Assembly: GCA_035499735.1 (NCBI GenBank)
Contig: DATJYC010000014.1
Span: forward strand, 4,037-68,036
Reading direction: 5' to 3'
DNA length: 64,000 nucleotides
DNA from: VBDM01 sp035499735
GTDB lineage: Bacteria; Pseudomonadota; Gammaproteobacteria; Burkholderiales; SG8-39
Position numbers and translations under genes: made by a program. Shown here piece by piece: positions 53,383 through 61,140 of this stretch (within the stretch, counting starts at the first letter, position 1; every line of letters begins with the position of its first letter). A model generated the notes under the pieces. It was not told the origin of the DNA and made no database searches. It was given only the letters and a program-made list of their open reading frames with translations.

Positions 53383-53688
53383 TTGGCGCAGGCCAACCGG
53401 GTAACGGTGTCGGGCAGGCTCATCGAGCTGGACGCGCTGCGGCACACGCCGGCGGGCGTGCCGGTGATGAAATTCCGGCTCCAGCACGACTCTGAGCAGA
53501 TGGAAGCCGGGGCCGCGCGGAAGGTGAGCTGCGAGATTGCAGCCGTGGCGTTCGAGCGCGAAGCGACGCTCCTCGCCGCGGCGAAACTGGGTAGCGATGT
53601 GAAGGTAACGGGATTTCTGGCCGCAAAGAGCCGCACCAGCCGTGCGGTGGTGCTGCATGCGACCGGGGTCGAATTCAAAGGAGACTGA
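53383..53688 (+). CDS. priB: Primosomal replication protein N
   Basis: A 101-residue OB-fold single-strand DNA-binding protein: NRVTVSGRLIELDALRHTPA, GVPVMKFRLQHDSEQMEAG and VTGFLAAKSRTSRAVVLHAT. PriB bridges PriA and DnaT in fork restart. It starts at TTG 53383, 4 bases after rpsF, and shares its fixed place between rpsF and rpsR. Confidence 0.93.
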   Translation: MAQANRVTVSGRLIELDALRHTPAGVPVMKFRLQHDSEQMEAGAARKVSCEIAAVAFEREATLLAAAKLGSDVKVTGFLAAKSRTSRAVVLHATGVEFKGD

Positions 53689-53689
53689 C

Positions 53690-53995
53690 ATGCCCCCACC
53701 GAGAGGTCGAGGCGGATTCAAAGGCAAGGGTAAAGGCAAGGGCCGCGACGGCAAGCGCGACCAGAAGGGCGCGAAGCAGCTGTTCAAGCGCCGCAAGTTC
53801 TGCCGCTTCACCGCGGAGAAGATCGAGTGGATCGACTACAAGGATGTCGACCTGCTGAAAGATTTCATCGGCGAGAACGGCAAGATCATCCCCGCCCGGA
53901 TCACCGGCACGCGCACGCACTACCAGCGCCAGCTGTCGGCGGCGGTCAAGCGCGCGCGCTATATGGCCCTGCTGCCGTACACCGACCTTCACTGA
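53690..53995 (+). CDS. rpsR: 30S ribosomal protein S18
   Basis: A 101-residue protein. Core AKQLFKRRKFCRFTAEKIEW, IDYKDVDLLKDFIGENGKII and TGTRTHYQRQLSAAVKRARY is typical. The basic Gly/Lys-rich N-terminus (GFKGKGKGKGRDGKRDQKG) is longer than in E. coli S18 (75 residues). AAAGGAGA lies 4-5 bases before ATG 53690. Confidence 0.97.
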   Translation: MPPPRGRGGFKGKGKGKGRDGKRDQKGAKQLFKRRKFCRFTAEKIEWIDYKDVDLLKDFIGENGKIIPARITGTRTHYQRQLSAAVKRARYMALLPYTDLH

Positions 53996-54003
53996 GAGGC
54001 GCC

Positions 54004-54462
54004 ATGCAAGTCATTCTATTGGAGAAGGTGGTCAATCTCGGCGGCCTCGGCGACGTGGTCAAGGTGAAGGACGGCTACGCGCGCAACTACCTGCTGCCCC
54101 AGGGCAAGGCGACGCGGGCAACGCCCGAGAGTCTCGCCGAGTTCGAGAAGAAGCGCGCGGCGCTCGAGCAGACCCAGTCCCAGGCCCTCGTTGCGGCGCA
54201 GGAAAAGGGCGCCAAGCTCGATGGTCTGATGGTGCAGATCACCCAGAAGGCGGGGGTGGACGGTCGCCTGTTCGGTTCGGTCACCAACGTGGATATCGTC
54301 GAGGCACTCAAGGCGCAGGGGTTCGAGGTCGAGCGCGCCATGATCCGCCTGCCGCAGGGTCCGCTGAAGACGGTGGGCGATCACGAGGTGACGGTCGCGC
54401 TGCACGCCGACGTCCTGGTACACATCAAGATCTCGGTGCTGGGAGAGACGGCGCAGCAGTAG
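54004..54462 (+). CDS. rplI: 50S ribosomal protein L9
   Basis: A 152-residue protein: MQVILLEKVVNLGGLGDVVK, VKDGYARNYLLPQGKATRAT, then a long central helix and the C-terminal domain (LFGSVTNVDIVEALKAQGFE). Full length for L9, which binds domain V of 23S rRNA. It is followed by an intrinsic terminator. Confidence 0.98.
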   Translation: MQVILLEKVVNLGGLGDVVKVKDGYARNYLLPQGKATRATPESLAEFEKKRAALEQTQSQALVAAQEKGAKLDGLMVQITQKAGVDGRLFGSVTNVDIVEALKAQGFEVERAMIRLPQGPLKTVGDHEVTVALHADVLVHIKISVLGETAQQ

Positions 54463-54481
54463 GGCTCGCTATCTCCCGCAG

Positions 54482-54506
54482 AAAGGCCGCGCGCGCGGCC
54501 TTTTTT
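54482..54506 (+). terminator. Intrinsic terminator after rplI
   Basis: AAA, then GGCCGCGC/GCGCGGCC as a perfect palindrome at 54485-54500 and six Ts at 54501-54506. It lies 20 bases after the rplI stop and 36 before dnaB, so dnaB needs its own promoter or read-through. Confidence 0.88.
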
Positions 54507-54541
54507 GCTGTAAAGTGGCCGCAATCCGCTCGGCCGCTCCC

Positions 54542-55933
54542 ATGGCTCAGACTGCCTCCCAGGCACCCACCGACTCGCAGCTGTTGAACCTCAAGCTGCC
54601 GCCGCACTCGATCGACGCGGAGCAGTCGGTGCTGGGGGGGCTGCTGCTCGACAACGCCGCTTTCGACAGGATCGGCGACGTAGTCACCGATTCGGACTTC
54701 TACAGGGACGATCACCGCCGCATTTTCCGCCACATCGCGCGCCTGATCGAGCGCGGCAAGCCCGCCGATGTGGTGACGGTCGACGAGGCGATCAAGGCGA
54801 GCGAGGACAAGGACAAGACCGGCGGCATCTCCTACCTCGCCGCGCTGGCCGGCAACACGCCTTCGGCGCACAACGTCAGGCGCTATGCGGAGATCGTGCG
54901 CGAGTGCGCCGTCCTGCGGAAACTGATCGAGGTGTCCACCGAGATTGCAGACGGCGCGCTTAACCGCATGGGCAAGGAGGTCAGCCAGCTGCTCGACGAG
55001 GCCGAGTCGAAGATCTTCCAGATCGCCGAGGCCGGAGCGAAGACCCGCCAGGGCTTCATGGAGATCCAGCCTCTGCTCACGCAGGTCATGGAGCGGATCG
55101 ACCTGCTGTACCACAAGGACAACCCCTCGGACATCACCGGAATCCCGACCGGGTACCGGGATCTCGACCGCGACACCTCGGGGCTGCAGCCCGGCGACCT
55201 GATCATCATCGCCGGGCGCCCGTCGATGGGAAAGACCGCGCTCGCGCTCAACATCGCCGAGCACGTGGCGGTGGAGAACAAGCTCCCGGTGGCCGTATTC
55301 AGCATGGAGATGTCGGGCAGCCAGCTTGCGATGCGGCTCCTCGGGTCGATCGGCCGGCTCGACCAGCACAAGCTGCGCACGGGAAGGCTTTCGGACGACG
55401 ACTGGAACCGCCTCACCAACGCGGTCGGCAAGCTGCACGACGCGCCCATACTCGTGGACGAGTCGGGGGCGCTGAACGCGCTCGAGCTGCGGGCCCGGGC
55501 GAGGCGCCTCCACCGCCAGTACGGCGCGCTCGGGCTCATCATCGTCGACTATCTCCAGCTGATGCAGGCGTCGAGCGAAGGCGAGAACCGGGCGACCGAG
55601 ATCTCCGAGATCTCGCGCTCGCTCAAGTCGCTCGCCAAGGAGCTCAAGGTCCCGGTGGTCGCCCTGTCGCAGCTCTCGCGCGCGGTCGAGCAGCGCACCG
55701 GCCCCAAGCGCCCGATCATGTCGGACCTGCGGGAGTCGGGCGCGATCGAGCAGGACGCCGACCTGATCCTCGCGATCTACCGCGAGGAGGTCTACACGCC
55801 CGATTCGCCCGACAAGGGCGTCGCCGAGATCATCATCCTCAAGCAGCGCAACGGCCCCATCGGCACGGTGAAGCTCACCTTCCTCGGCGAATACACCCGC
55901 TTCGAGAACTACGCTCAGGGCGCCGCCTACTAG
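54542..55933 (+). CDS. dnaB: Replicative DNA helicase DnaB
   Basis: A 463-residue hexameric helicase. The N-terminal DnaB domain has LKLPPHSIDAEQSVLGGLLL. The RecA-like core has Walker A GRPSMGKTALALNIAEHVAV, VAVFSMEMSGSQLAMRLLGS, Walker B LIIVDYLQLM and the Arg-finger region LSRAVEQRTGPKRPIMSDLR, ESGAIEQDADLI. ATG 54542 is chosen; a GTG nine codons upstream is possible. No intein is present. It lies behind the rplI terminator. Confidence 0.97.
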   Translation: MAQTASQAPTDSQLLNLKLPPHSIDAEQSVLGGLLLDNAAFDRIGDVVTDSDFYRDDHRRIFRHIARLIERGKPADVVTVDEAIKASEDKDKTGGISYLAALAGNTPSAHNVRRYAEIVRECAVLRKLIEVSTEIADGALNRMGKEVSQLLDEAESKIFQIAEAGAKTRQGFMEIQPLLTQVMERIDLLYHKDNPSDITGIPTGYRDLDRDTSGLQPGDLIIIAGRPSMGKTALALNIAEHVAVENKLPVAVFSMEMSGSQLAMRLLGSIGRLDQHKLRTGRLSDDDWNRLTNAVGKLHDAPILVDESGALNALELRARARRLHRQYGALGLIIVDYLQLMQASSEGENRATEISEISRSLKSLAKELKVPVVALSQLSRAVEQRTGPKRPIMSDLRESGAIEQDADLILAIYREEVYTPDSPDKGVAEIIILKQRNGPIGTVKLTFLGEYTRFENYAQGAAY

Positions 55934-55936
55934 CGT

Positions 55937-56554
55937 CTATTTCATCTCCTTCCACGCGTCGATCCGGACCCGCGCGACGATCCGGAAATCCTGTCCCAGC
56001 GGCTGGACGACGGCGGCTTCGCCCTCAGCGAGGTAGGGTGGCCCGGCGACGCTGTAAAACGGGTTGCCGTGGCTCACCACCACGAGATTCGTTCCGGTCG
56101 CAACGGGAGCCGCCAGGATCTTTCTCAGGGGCGCGTAGCGATCGGACCCAGCCGGCGCCGCGGGTCCACCGCGGACTTCCTGCATCTTCTCCGCCCGGCC
56201 GAACAGCAGCTGCGCGGTTTCCACGGTGCGGCAGAACGGGCTCGCGAGGACGCGGCCGATCGGGAGCTTGAGGTCGCGAATCGCCGCCCCGGCCGCGCGC
56301 GCCTCGGCGCGTCCCTTGTCTATTAAGTTGCGCTGGCTCGCACAGTCCTCGTAGCTCTTCATTCTCTCGTCGTTCTGGCTGAAATCGGTCGATGCGTGCC
56401 TGAAGTAGAGGACGTAGCCGCCCTTGCGCAGCTCGCCGAGCAATTGTGCGGCGCCCAACTCGCGTGTCGGCGTGGCACTGCGCGCAGGTTCCTGCGTCCA
56501 TGCGGGAATCGCTGCCAACAGGGCGAGCGCACCGAGGAGGGTCCGAACCGGCAT
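55937..56554 (-). CDS. Exported histidine phosphatase family protein
   Basis: A 205-residue protein with a cleavable signal (TLLGALALLAAIPAWTQE). The phosphohistidine motif is YVLYFRHASTDFSQ (RHA instead of RHG), with SPFCRTVETAQLLFG and the second His in VVVSHGNPFYSVAG. Likely a periplasmic phosphatase of unknown substrate. It is divergent from hemP, sharing the gap that holds a Fur-like dyad. ATG 56554 has GGAG upstream. Confidence 0.8.
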   Translation of the reverse strand: MPVRTLLGALALLAAIPAWTQEPARSATPTRELGAAQLLGELRKGGYVLYFRHASTDFSQNDERMKSYEDCASQRNLIDKGRAEARAAGAAIRDLKLPIGRVLASPFCRTVETAQLLFGRAEKMQEVRGGPAAPAGSDRYAPLRKILAAPVATGTNLVVVSHGNPFYSVAGPPYLAEGEAAVVQPLGQDFRIVARVRIDAWKEMK

Positions 56555-56598
56555 ACGCCATTCTCTCCGTAACCTCGCGGCCGGGCTTGACATTTAAA

Positions 56599-56613
56599 TG
56601 AGAACCGTTATCA
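56599..56613 (+). promoter_or_regulatory. Fur-box-like dyad before hemP
   Basis: TGAGAAC-C-GTTATCA is a 7-1-7 inverted repeat close to the Fur consensus TGATAAT-n-ATTATCA, placed 7 bases before the hemP start and 44 bases before the divergent phosphatase start. It predicts iron repression of hemP-FTR1. Confidence 0.7.
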
Positions 56614-56620
56614 TTTGCAG

Positions 56621-56809
56621 ATGGCAGCCGACCGGACTTCTCCCAATACAGAGGGAAATCAAGGACGAGAGCTTGCCCCGTCCGCTTCCTCCGACCGGGT
56701 GCCGAGCCGGCAATTGCTGGGGAAGAAGGGCGAGCTGATCATCGAGCACGAAGGGCGCGAATACCGGCTCCGCCGCACGCAGAACGGAAAGCTGATCCTG
56801 ACCGCCTAG
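56621..56809 (+). CDS. hemP: Hemin uptake protein HemP
   Basis: A 62-residue protein. The C-terminal half VPSRQLLGKKGELIIEHEGR, EYRLRRTQNGKLILT is the HemP signature (S-R-x-LL-G, ExYxLRxTxxGKLILT). Small HemP proteins are needed for hemin use in several proteobacteria. Preceded by a Fur-like dyad and followed 8 bases on by the FTR1 permease. The N-terminus is low-complexity. Confidence 0.88.
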   Translation: MAADRTSPNTEGNQGRELAPSASSDRVPSRQLLGKKGELIIEHEGREYRLRRTQNGKLILTA

Positions 56810-56817
56810 GAACGAAC

Positions 56818-57591
56818 ATGCTGCAGATGACCGTATTCACCCTCCGGGAAGGCATCGAGGCCTTCCTCATCGTCGCTATCGCAATCGCGTATCTGCGCAA
56901 GACTGGCCGAGAGGGTCTCGTTCCCGCCGCGTGGTGGGGGACCGGAACGGCCGCGCTGCTTTCGATCGTGCTGGGCGTGTTCCTCGCGGAAGTCGCGGTG
57001 CTCCCGATCTGGGAAGCGGTGCTCGCCGCGGTTGCGGCCGTCATGGTGATCTCCATGGTCGTCTACATGCTCAAGCACGCGAAGAAGATGCGTGGCGAGA
57101 TCGGCGGGCGCCTCGAGACCGCGGCGACCGGGGCAGGGCCCTGGATCGGAGTGTTCCTGATCGTCCTGTTGATGATCACGCGCGAGGGCATGGAAATGGC
57201 GTTCATCGCCGCGACGCTCGCGCGCCAGGCCGAGTCGACGCATTTATTCTGGGGCGCGATCTTCGGCATCGCGCTCGCGGCTTCGCTAGCCTGGGGTTGG
57301 TCGCGCTACGGGCACCGCATCAACCTGGGGCTGTTCTTCCAGGTGACCTCGATATTCCTCGTGCTGTTCGCGGTGCAGCTCCTCATCTACTCGTTCCACG
57401 AGGCCACCGAGGCGAACGTGCTCCCGATCGACAACCAGTACTGGCACATCGCGACCGAGCCCTACGGGCCGGAGGGTCAGTACGGCGCGATCCTGACCTA
57501 TGGGCTGGTGCTGCTGCCTGCGCTCTGGATCGCGTGGTCGATGTTCAGCGGTCGGCGCAAGATCGGGCCGGCCGTCTCCGCGAAGACCTGA
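56818..57591 (+). CDS. FTR1-family high-affinity iron permease
   Basis: A 257-residue, about seven-helix protein. The iron-ligand motifs are FTLREGIEAFLIV (REGIE) near residue 10 and MITREGMEMAFIA (REGME) near 122, as in EfeU/Ftr1. It would import iron across the inner membrane. The usual EfeO and EfeB partners are not in the window; a porin, FMN-binding protein, PepSY protein and ApbE are nearby instead. Confidence 0.9.
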   Translation: MLQMTVFTLREGIEAFLIVAIAIAYLRKTGREGLVPAAWWGTGTAALLSIVLGVFLAEVAVLPIWEAVLAAVAAVMVISMVVYMLKHAKKMRGEIGGRLETAATGAGPWIGVFLIVLLMITREGMEMAFIAATLARQAESTHLFWGAIFGIALAASLAWGWSRYGHRINLGLFFQVTSIFLVLFAVQLLIYSFHEATEANVLPIDNQYWHIATEPYGPEGQYGAILTYGLVLLPALWIAWSMFSGRRKIGPAVSAKT

Positions 57592-57625
57592 GGACGCGCT
57601 GGCCGGGCGTCGATCCGGCCCGAGC

Positions 57626-58108
57626 TCAGGACTTGGCGTTCCCGCCGATCTGTGACTGCATGTAGTTCTGGATGCCGATCCGCGCGATGAGGTCGAGCTG
57701 GATTTCGATCCAGTCGATGTGCTCCTCCTCGCTCTCCAGGATGTCCTCGAACAGCTCGCGCGAAACGTAGTCGCCCGATTCCTCGCAGTACGCGATCGCC
57801 GCCTTGAGCATGGGATGCGCGTGCATCTCGAGCCTGAGATCGCACTTCAGCGCCTCCTCCACGCTCTCGCCGACCAGCAGCTTGTTGAGGCTCTGCAGGT
57901 TCGGCAGCCCCTCGAGGAACAGGATGCGCTCGATCAGCTTGTCGGCGTGCTTCATTTCGTCGATCGACTCTTCGTGTTCGTGCTCGGCGAGCCTCTTTAG
58001 CCCCCAGTTCTCGAACATTCGCGAGTGCAGGAAGTACTGGTTGATCGAGGTGAGCTCGTTGGTCAGCACCTTGTTCAGGTGCTCGATGACTTTCTTGTCG
58101 CCTTTCAT
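57626..58108 (-). CDS. bfr: Bacterioferritin
   Basis: A 160-residue ferritin-like protein. Diiron ligands are Glu18, Glu51, His54, Glu94, Glu127 and His130 (LTNELTSINQYF, DEMKHADKLIERIL, LESEEEHIDWIE). Met52, the inter-subunit haem ligand, is kept in DEMKHAD. It forms the 24-mer iron store. ATG 58108 follows GAGGAGG. It is convergent with the FTR1 permease and follows bfd on the same strand. Confidence 0.96.
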   Translation of the reverse strand: MKGDKKVIEHLNKVLTNELTSINQYFLHSRMFENWGLKRLAEHEHEESIDEMKHADKLIERILFLEGLPNLQSLNKLLVGESVEEALKCDLRLEMHAHPMLKAAIAYCEESGDYVSRELFEDILESEEEHIDWIEIQLDLIARIGIQNYMQSQIGGNAKS

Positions 58109-58192
58109 CGCAGGCCTCCTCGTGGGAACGCTCGAGAATATCACGCACGCCCGCGGCAACGGGCGCGCCTGCTCGGGCTGGGCGGGGGTGAA

Positions 58193-58390
58193 TCAGGCCG
58201 CTTGCAGGGAAGCGGGGAGGACGGCGTCGCGCCGCGCCTCGCTCAACACCTCGCGTGCGCAGCCGGCGCACTTGCCGCAGTCGGAGGCCACGCCGAGCTC
58301 CCGGCGCAGGTCTTTCACGCTGCGGGCACCCCGCGAAACGGCCTCGCGGATATCGCGGTCGGTCACGCCGTTGCAGAGGCACACGTACAT
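58193..58390 (-). CDS. bfd: Bacterioferritin-associated ferredoxin
   Basis: A 65-residue [2Fe-2S] protein. MYVCLCNGVTDRDIREAVSR supplies two Cys and ASDCGKCAGCAREVLSEA the other two. Bfd reduces the iron core of Bfr to release Fe(II). It is upstream of bfr on the same strand and preceded by a Fur-like dyad, so it should be induced when iron is scarce. Confidence 0.95.
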   Translation of the reverse strand: MYVCLCNGVTDRDIREAVSRGARSVKDLRRELGVASDCGKCAGCAREVLSEARRDAVLPASLQAA

Positions 58391-58415
58391 CGTGGATCCG
58401 TCCGAGAGCTTGTAA

Positions 58416-58430
58416 TGGGAACCATTCTCA
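58416..58430 (-). promoter_or_regulatory. Fur-box-like dyad before bfd
   Basis: On the minus strand TGAGAAT-G-GTTCCCA, a 7-1-7 inverted repeat related to the Fur consensus, lies 25 bases upstream of the bfd start. It also lies in the gap before the plus-strand porin, 153 bases away. Confidence 0.6.
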
Positions 58431-58582
58431 TTTATATTTACCGGGCCGTCAAGTCTTGCGCGCGCCGCGGATGCGGCGCTCCTAACTTACTGACCTGTCA
58501 GACAAAAGGAGCCAGCCAGTCAGCGCCCTAGCTGAGGTAGCCAGCCTCGTGAAAACCGCTATTCAACTCAGCAGGAGACCCA

Positions 58583-59848
58583 ATGAAAAAATCCACCCTA
58601 ACCCTGGCCGTGATGGCCGCTTTCGGAGCCCCGCCCGTGCTCGCCCAGAGCGTCGATGAGAAGCTGCAGATTCTGCAGCAGGAGATCGACGAGCTGAAGG
58701 CGCAGCAGGCGGCAAGAACGGCGGCGCCCGCCCCGCTGCCCGCGCCGTCCTCGCCGGACTACGGCTCCATGCTCGACCGCAGCTCCGGACTCGCGAGCGG
58801 CGGCACGAGCATCATCGGCTACGGCGAGGCCGGATACAGCAAGTTCCGCGAGAGCGGCGACGCTACCGCCGATCTGGCTCGCTTCGTATTCGGCTTTAAC
58901 CATCGGTTCGACGAACATCTCACGATCCACTCCGAAGTGGAGTTCGAGCACGCCGTGGTGAGCTCGGAGGATCAGGGCGAGGCGGAGATCGAGCAGGCCT
59001 GGGTGAACTACAAGTCAAGCGATGCCCTCAACTTCAAAGGCGGTCTGTTCCTGATTCCCATCGGCATCCTGAACGAAACGCACGAGCCGCCGACCTACTA
59101 CGGCGTGCAGCGCAATCAGGTCGAGACGCGCATCATCCCGACGACGTGGCGCGAGCTGGGAGCCGGCGTCCACGGAATCTTCGCCGAGAGCTTCCGGTAC
59201 GACTTCGGCATCACGACGGGCTTCGACTCAGGCAAACTCGACGACCCGACCACGGGCATCCGCAGCGCGCACCAGGAGGGGCAGCTCGCCAACGCGCGCG
59301 ACCTGGCCGCATACGGTTCGCTCAACTACCGGCGGCCCGGACTGCTGGTCGGAGGCGGTGTCTTCAGCGGCGACACCGGCCAGAACGGCGCCTCCAATCC
59401 GGCGCTGCAGGGCGTGCCGGCGCGCTTCACCCTGTGGGACGTCCACGCCCAGTACAGGGTCGCCGGGCTCGACCTGCAGGCTCTGTATACGTCGGCCACG
59501 CTGGGCGATTCCGACAAGGTCACTGCGGCGCTCTTCGCCGCGGACCCCACGACCGCATTTGCGGCGCCGAAGTCGATGAAGGGCTGGTATGCGCAAGCTG
59601 CGTACCACGTATACAAGCGCGGCAACTTCGATGTGGCGCCTTTCGTCCGCTACGAGCGCCTGGACATCGTGCAGGCGGAGGATCCGGCGAACGGCCTGCT
59701 CCAGGATCCCAACAATCACGAGCGCATCAAGGTCGTCGGGGTCAATTTCTGGGTCCATCCGCAGGTTGTCTTGAAAGCCGATATCCAGTGGTACGCGACG
59801 GACAAGTCGCAGACCCGCTTCGACATCGGCGGGGGTTTCATGTTCTGA
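58583..59848 (+). CDS. Outer-membrane porin (phosphate-selective OprO/P-like fold)
   Basis: A 421-residue protein. Signal peptide ending PPVLAQ, a short coiled coil (DEKLQILQQEIDELKAQQAA) and a beta-barrel rich in alternating aromatic strands ending in FDIGGGFMF with a terminal Phe. ARFVFGFNHRFDEHLTIHSE and FKGGLFLIPIGILNETHEPP are typical of OprO/P-like porins. AGGAGA precedes the ATG. In this setting it may pass iron complexes, which is an inference from the next three genes. Confidence 0.82.
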   Translation: MKKSTLTLAVMAAFGAPPVLAQSVDEKLQILQQEIDELKAQQAARTAAPAPLPAPSSPDYGSMLDRSSGLASGGTSIIGYGEAGYSKFRESGDATADLARFVFGFNHRFDEHLTIHSEVEFEHAVVSSEDQGEAEIEQAWVNYKSSDALNFKGGLFLIPIGILNETHEPPTYYGVQRNQVETRIIPTTWRELGAGVHGIFAESFRYDFGITTGFDSGKLDDPTTGIRSAHQEGQLANARDLAAYGSLNYRRPGLLVGGGVFSGDTGQNGASNPALQGVPARFTLWDVHAQYRVAGLDLQALYTSATLGDSDKVTAALFAADPTTAFAAPKSMKGWYAQAAYHVYKRGNFDVAPFVRYERLDIVQAEDPANGLLQDPNNHERIKVVGVNFWVHPQVVLKADIQWYATDKSQTRFDIGGGFMF

Positions 59849-60375
59849 TGAATAGCGCCGCGCTCCGCACGCTTGCGCTGCTGACATTGTCCCTGGCCGC
59901 TGCCGCGGCCCGCGGCGAGGTCTATCAGGAACCGGCTGCGTTCATTGCAGAGGTGTTCGGATCGACGCCGCCGCCGAAGGTTTTGTGGCTCACCAAGGAC
60001 TTGCAGGCGCAGGCTGCCGTGATCCTCGGCCATCCGCCGGCGCAATTGAGGCAGCGCTACTGGAGCGACGGTCAGAGAAGCGTCTGGATCCTGGAGGAGA
60101 CGGGTAAGGAAGAGCTCATCACGGCGGGGTTTGTCGTCGCGGGCGGGCATCTCGATCACGTCCGTGTCCTGGTCTATCGCGAAAGCCGCGGGCAGGAGGT
60201 GCGCCAGTCGTCCTTCCTCGGGCAGTTCAAGGATGCGAAGCTCACGGGCGACAACCGCCTGGATCGCGACATCGACGGCATCGTGGGTGCGACGCTGTCG
60301 GTCGGCGCGATGGAGCGCATGGCACGGCTCGCGCTCTTCTTCGACCGCCTCAGTCACGAAGGCGGCCGCGGGTAG
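59848..60375 (+). CDS. Periplasmic FMN-binding domain protein, predicted flavinylation target
   Basis: A 175-residue protein with a signal peptide (LLTLSLAAAAARG). The FMN-bind domain ends with DIDGIVGATLSVGAMERMAR. The GAT core with Thr149 matches the site to which ApbE joins FMN (compare SGAT in NqrC and RnfG), with Val in place of the usual Ser. It starts inside the porin stop codon and is followed by a PepSY membrane protein and apbE, so a covalently flavinylated periplasmic electron carrier is likely. Confidence 0.85.
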   Translation: MNSAALRTLALLTLSLAAAAARGEVYQEPAAFIAEVFGSTPPPKVLWLTKDLQAQAAVILGHPPAQLRQRYWSDGQRSVWILEETGKEELITAGFVVAGGHLDHVRVLVYRESRGQEVRQSSFLGQFKDAKLTGDNRLDRDIDGIVGATLSVGAMERMARLALFFDRLSHEGGRG

Positions 60376-60378
60376 GTC

Positions 60379-61140
60379 ATGTCGCCGAAGCTGCTCCTGC
60401 TCCTCTTCCTGCGCCGATGGCACACGCGCATCGGCATTGCTGCGGTGGTGTTCTTCCTGTTCCTCGCAATCAGCGGAGTCGTGCTGAACCATGCGACCGA
60501 GCTCGGTCTGGACAAGCGGTACGTGCACGCGGCGTGGCTCGCGCGCTGGTACGGGATGGCGCCGGAGTCCCCGAGCCAGGCCTTCCGCGCGGGCCGGCAC
60601 GATCTGGTTGCGGCGAACGGCCGCTGGCTGCTCGACGGACGGATTTCCGGGGAGAAATTGCCGCAACCCGTCGGCATGGCCGAGCTTCCCGAGATGGTCG
60701 TCGTGGCAAGCAGCGCCTCGCTCTATATTTATGGGAAGGACGGCGAGCTCGTCGACCGGCTCGAGCAGAGCGCGCTGCCCGGAGGGCCGGTGCAGGCGAT
60801 CGGGTCGGGCGCCCGGCATCTCGTGTTGAGGACGGGAGCGGGCGTCTTCGAGACTCACGACGCGCTTACGTGGCGGCCCGCGCCGCATGACGCGATCGCC
60901 TGGTCGGTGCCGGCCGAGCTGTCCGCGGCCGAGCGCGCGCGGTACGCCGGGCTGCTCGAGCCCGGAGTGTCCGTGCAACGGCTGCTTCAGGACCTGCACA
61001 GCGGACGGTTCGCTGGCCGCTACGGTCCCCTCGTCGTCGATCTCCTAGCGGTGTTCCTCGCGCTGCTGTCGCTGAGCGGCGCGTGGCTGTTCCTGAAGCG
61101 CAGGCATTACCACCGGCACCAGCACCGGGAGCGGCATTGA
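60379..61140 (+). CDS. PepSY-domain membrane protein
   Basis: A 253-residue protein with an N-terminal helix bearing RRWHTRIGIAAVVFFLFLAI, SGVVLNHATELGLDK (PepSY_TM type), a periplasmic domain and a second C-terminal helix (DLLAVFLALLSLSGAWLFLK). It ends in a His-rich cytosolic tail (RRHYHRHQHRERH). PepSY membrane proteins with FMN-binding proteins pass electrons across the inner membrane. The conserved His residues next to the helices (HT, NH, LHSG) could bind haem. Confidence 0.82.
   Translation: MSPKLLLLLFLRRWHTRIGIAAVVFFLFLAISGVVLNHATELGLDKRYVHAAWLARWYGMAPESPSQAFRAGRHDLVAANGRWLLDGRISGEKLPQPVGMAELPEMVVVASSASLYIYGKDGELVDRLEQSALPGGPVQAIGSGARHLVLRTGAGVFETHDALTWRPAPHDAIAWSVPAELSAAERARYAGLLEPGVSVQRLLQDLHSGRFAGRYGPLVVDLLAVFLALLSLSGAWLFLKRRHYHRHQHRERH

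Noticed and set aside
56818..57591. A complete EfeUOB ferrous-iron system
   Set aside because: Only the FTR1/EfeU-like permease is present; no EfeO or EfeB gene flanks it.
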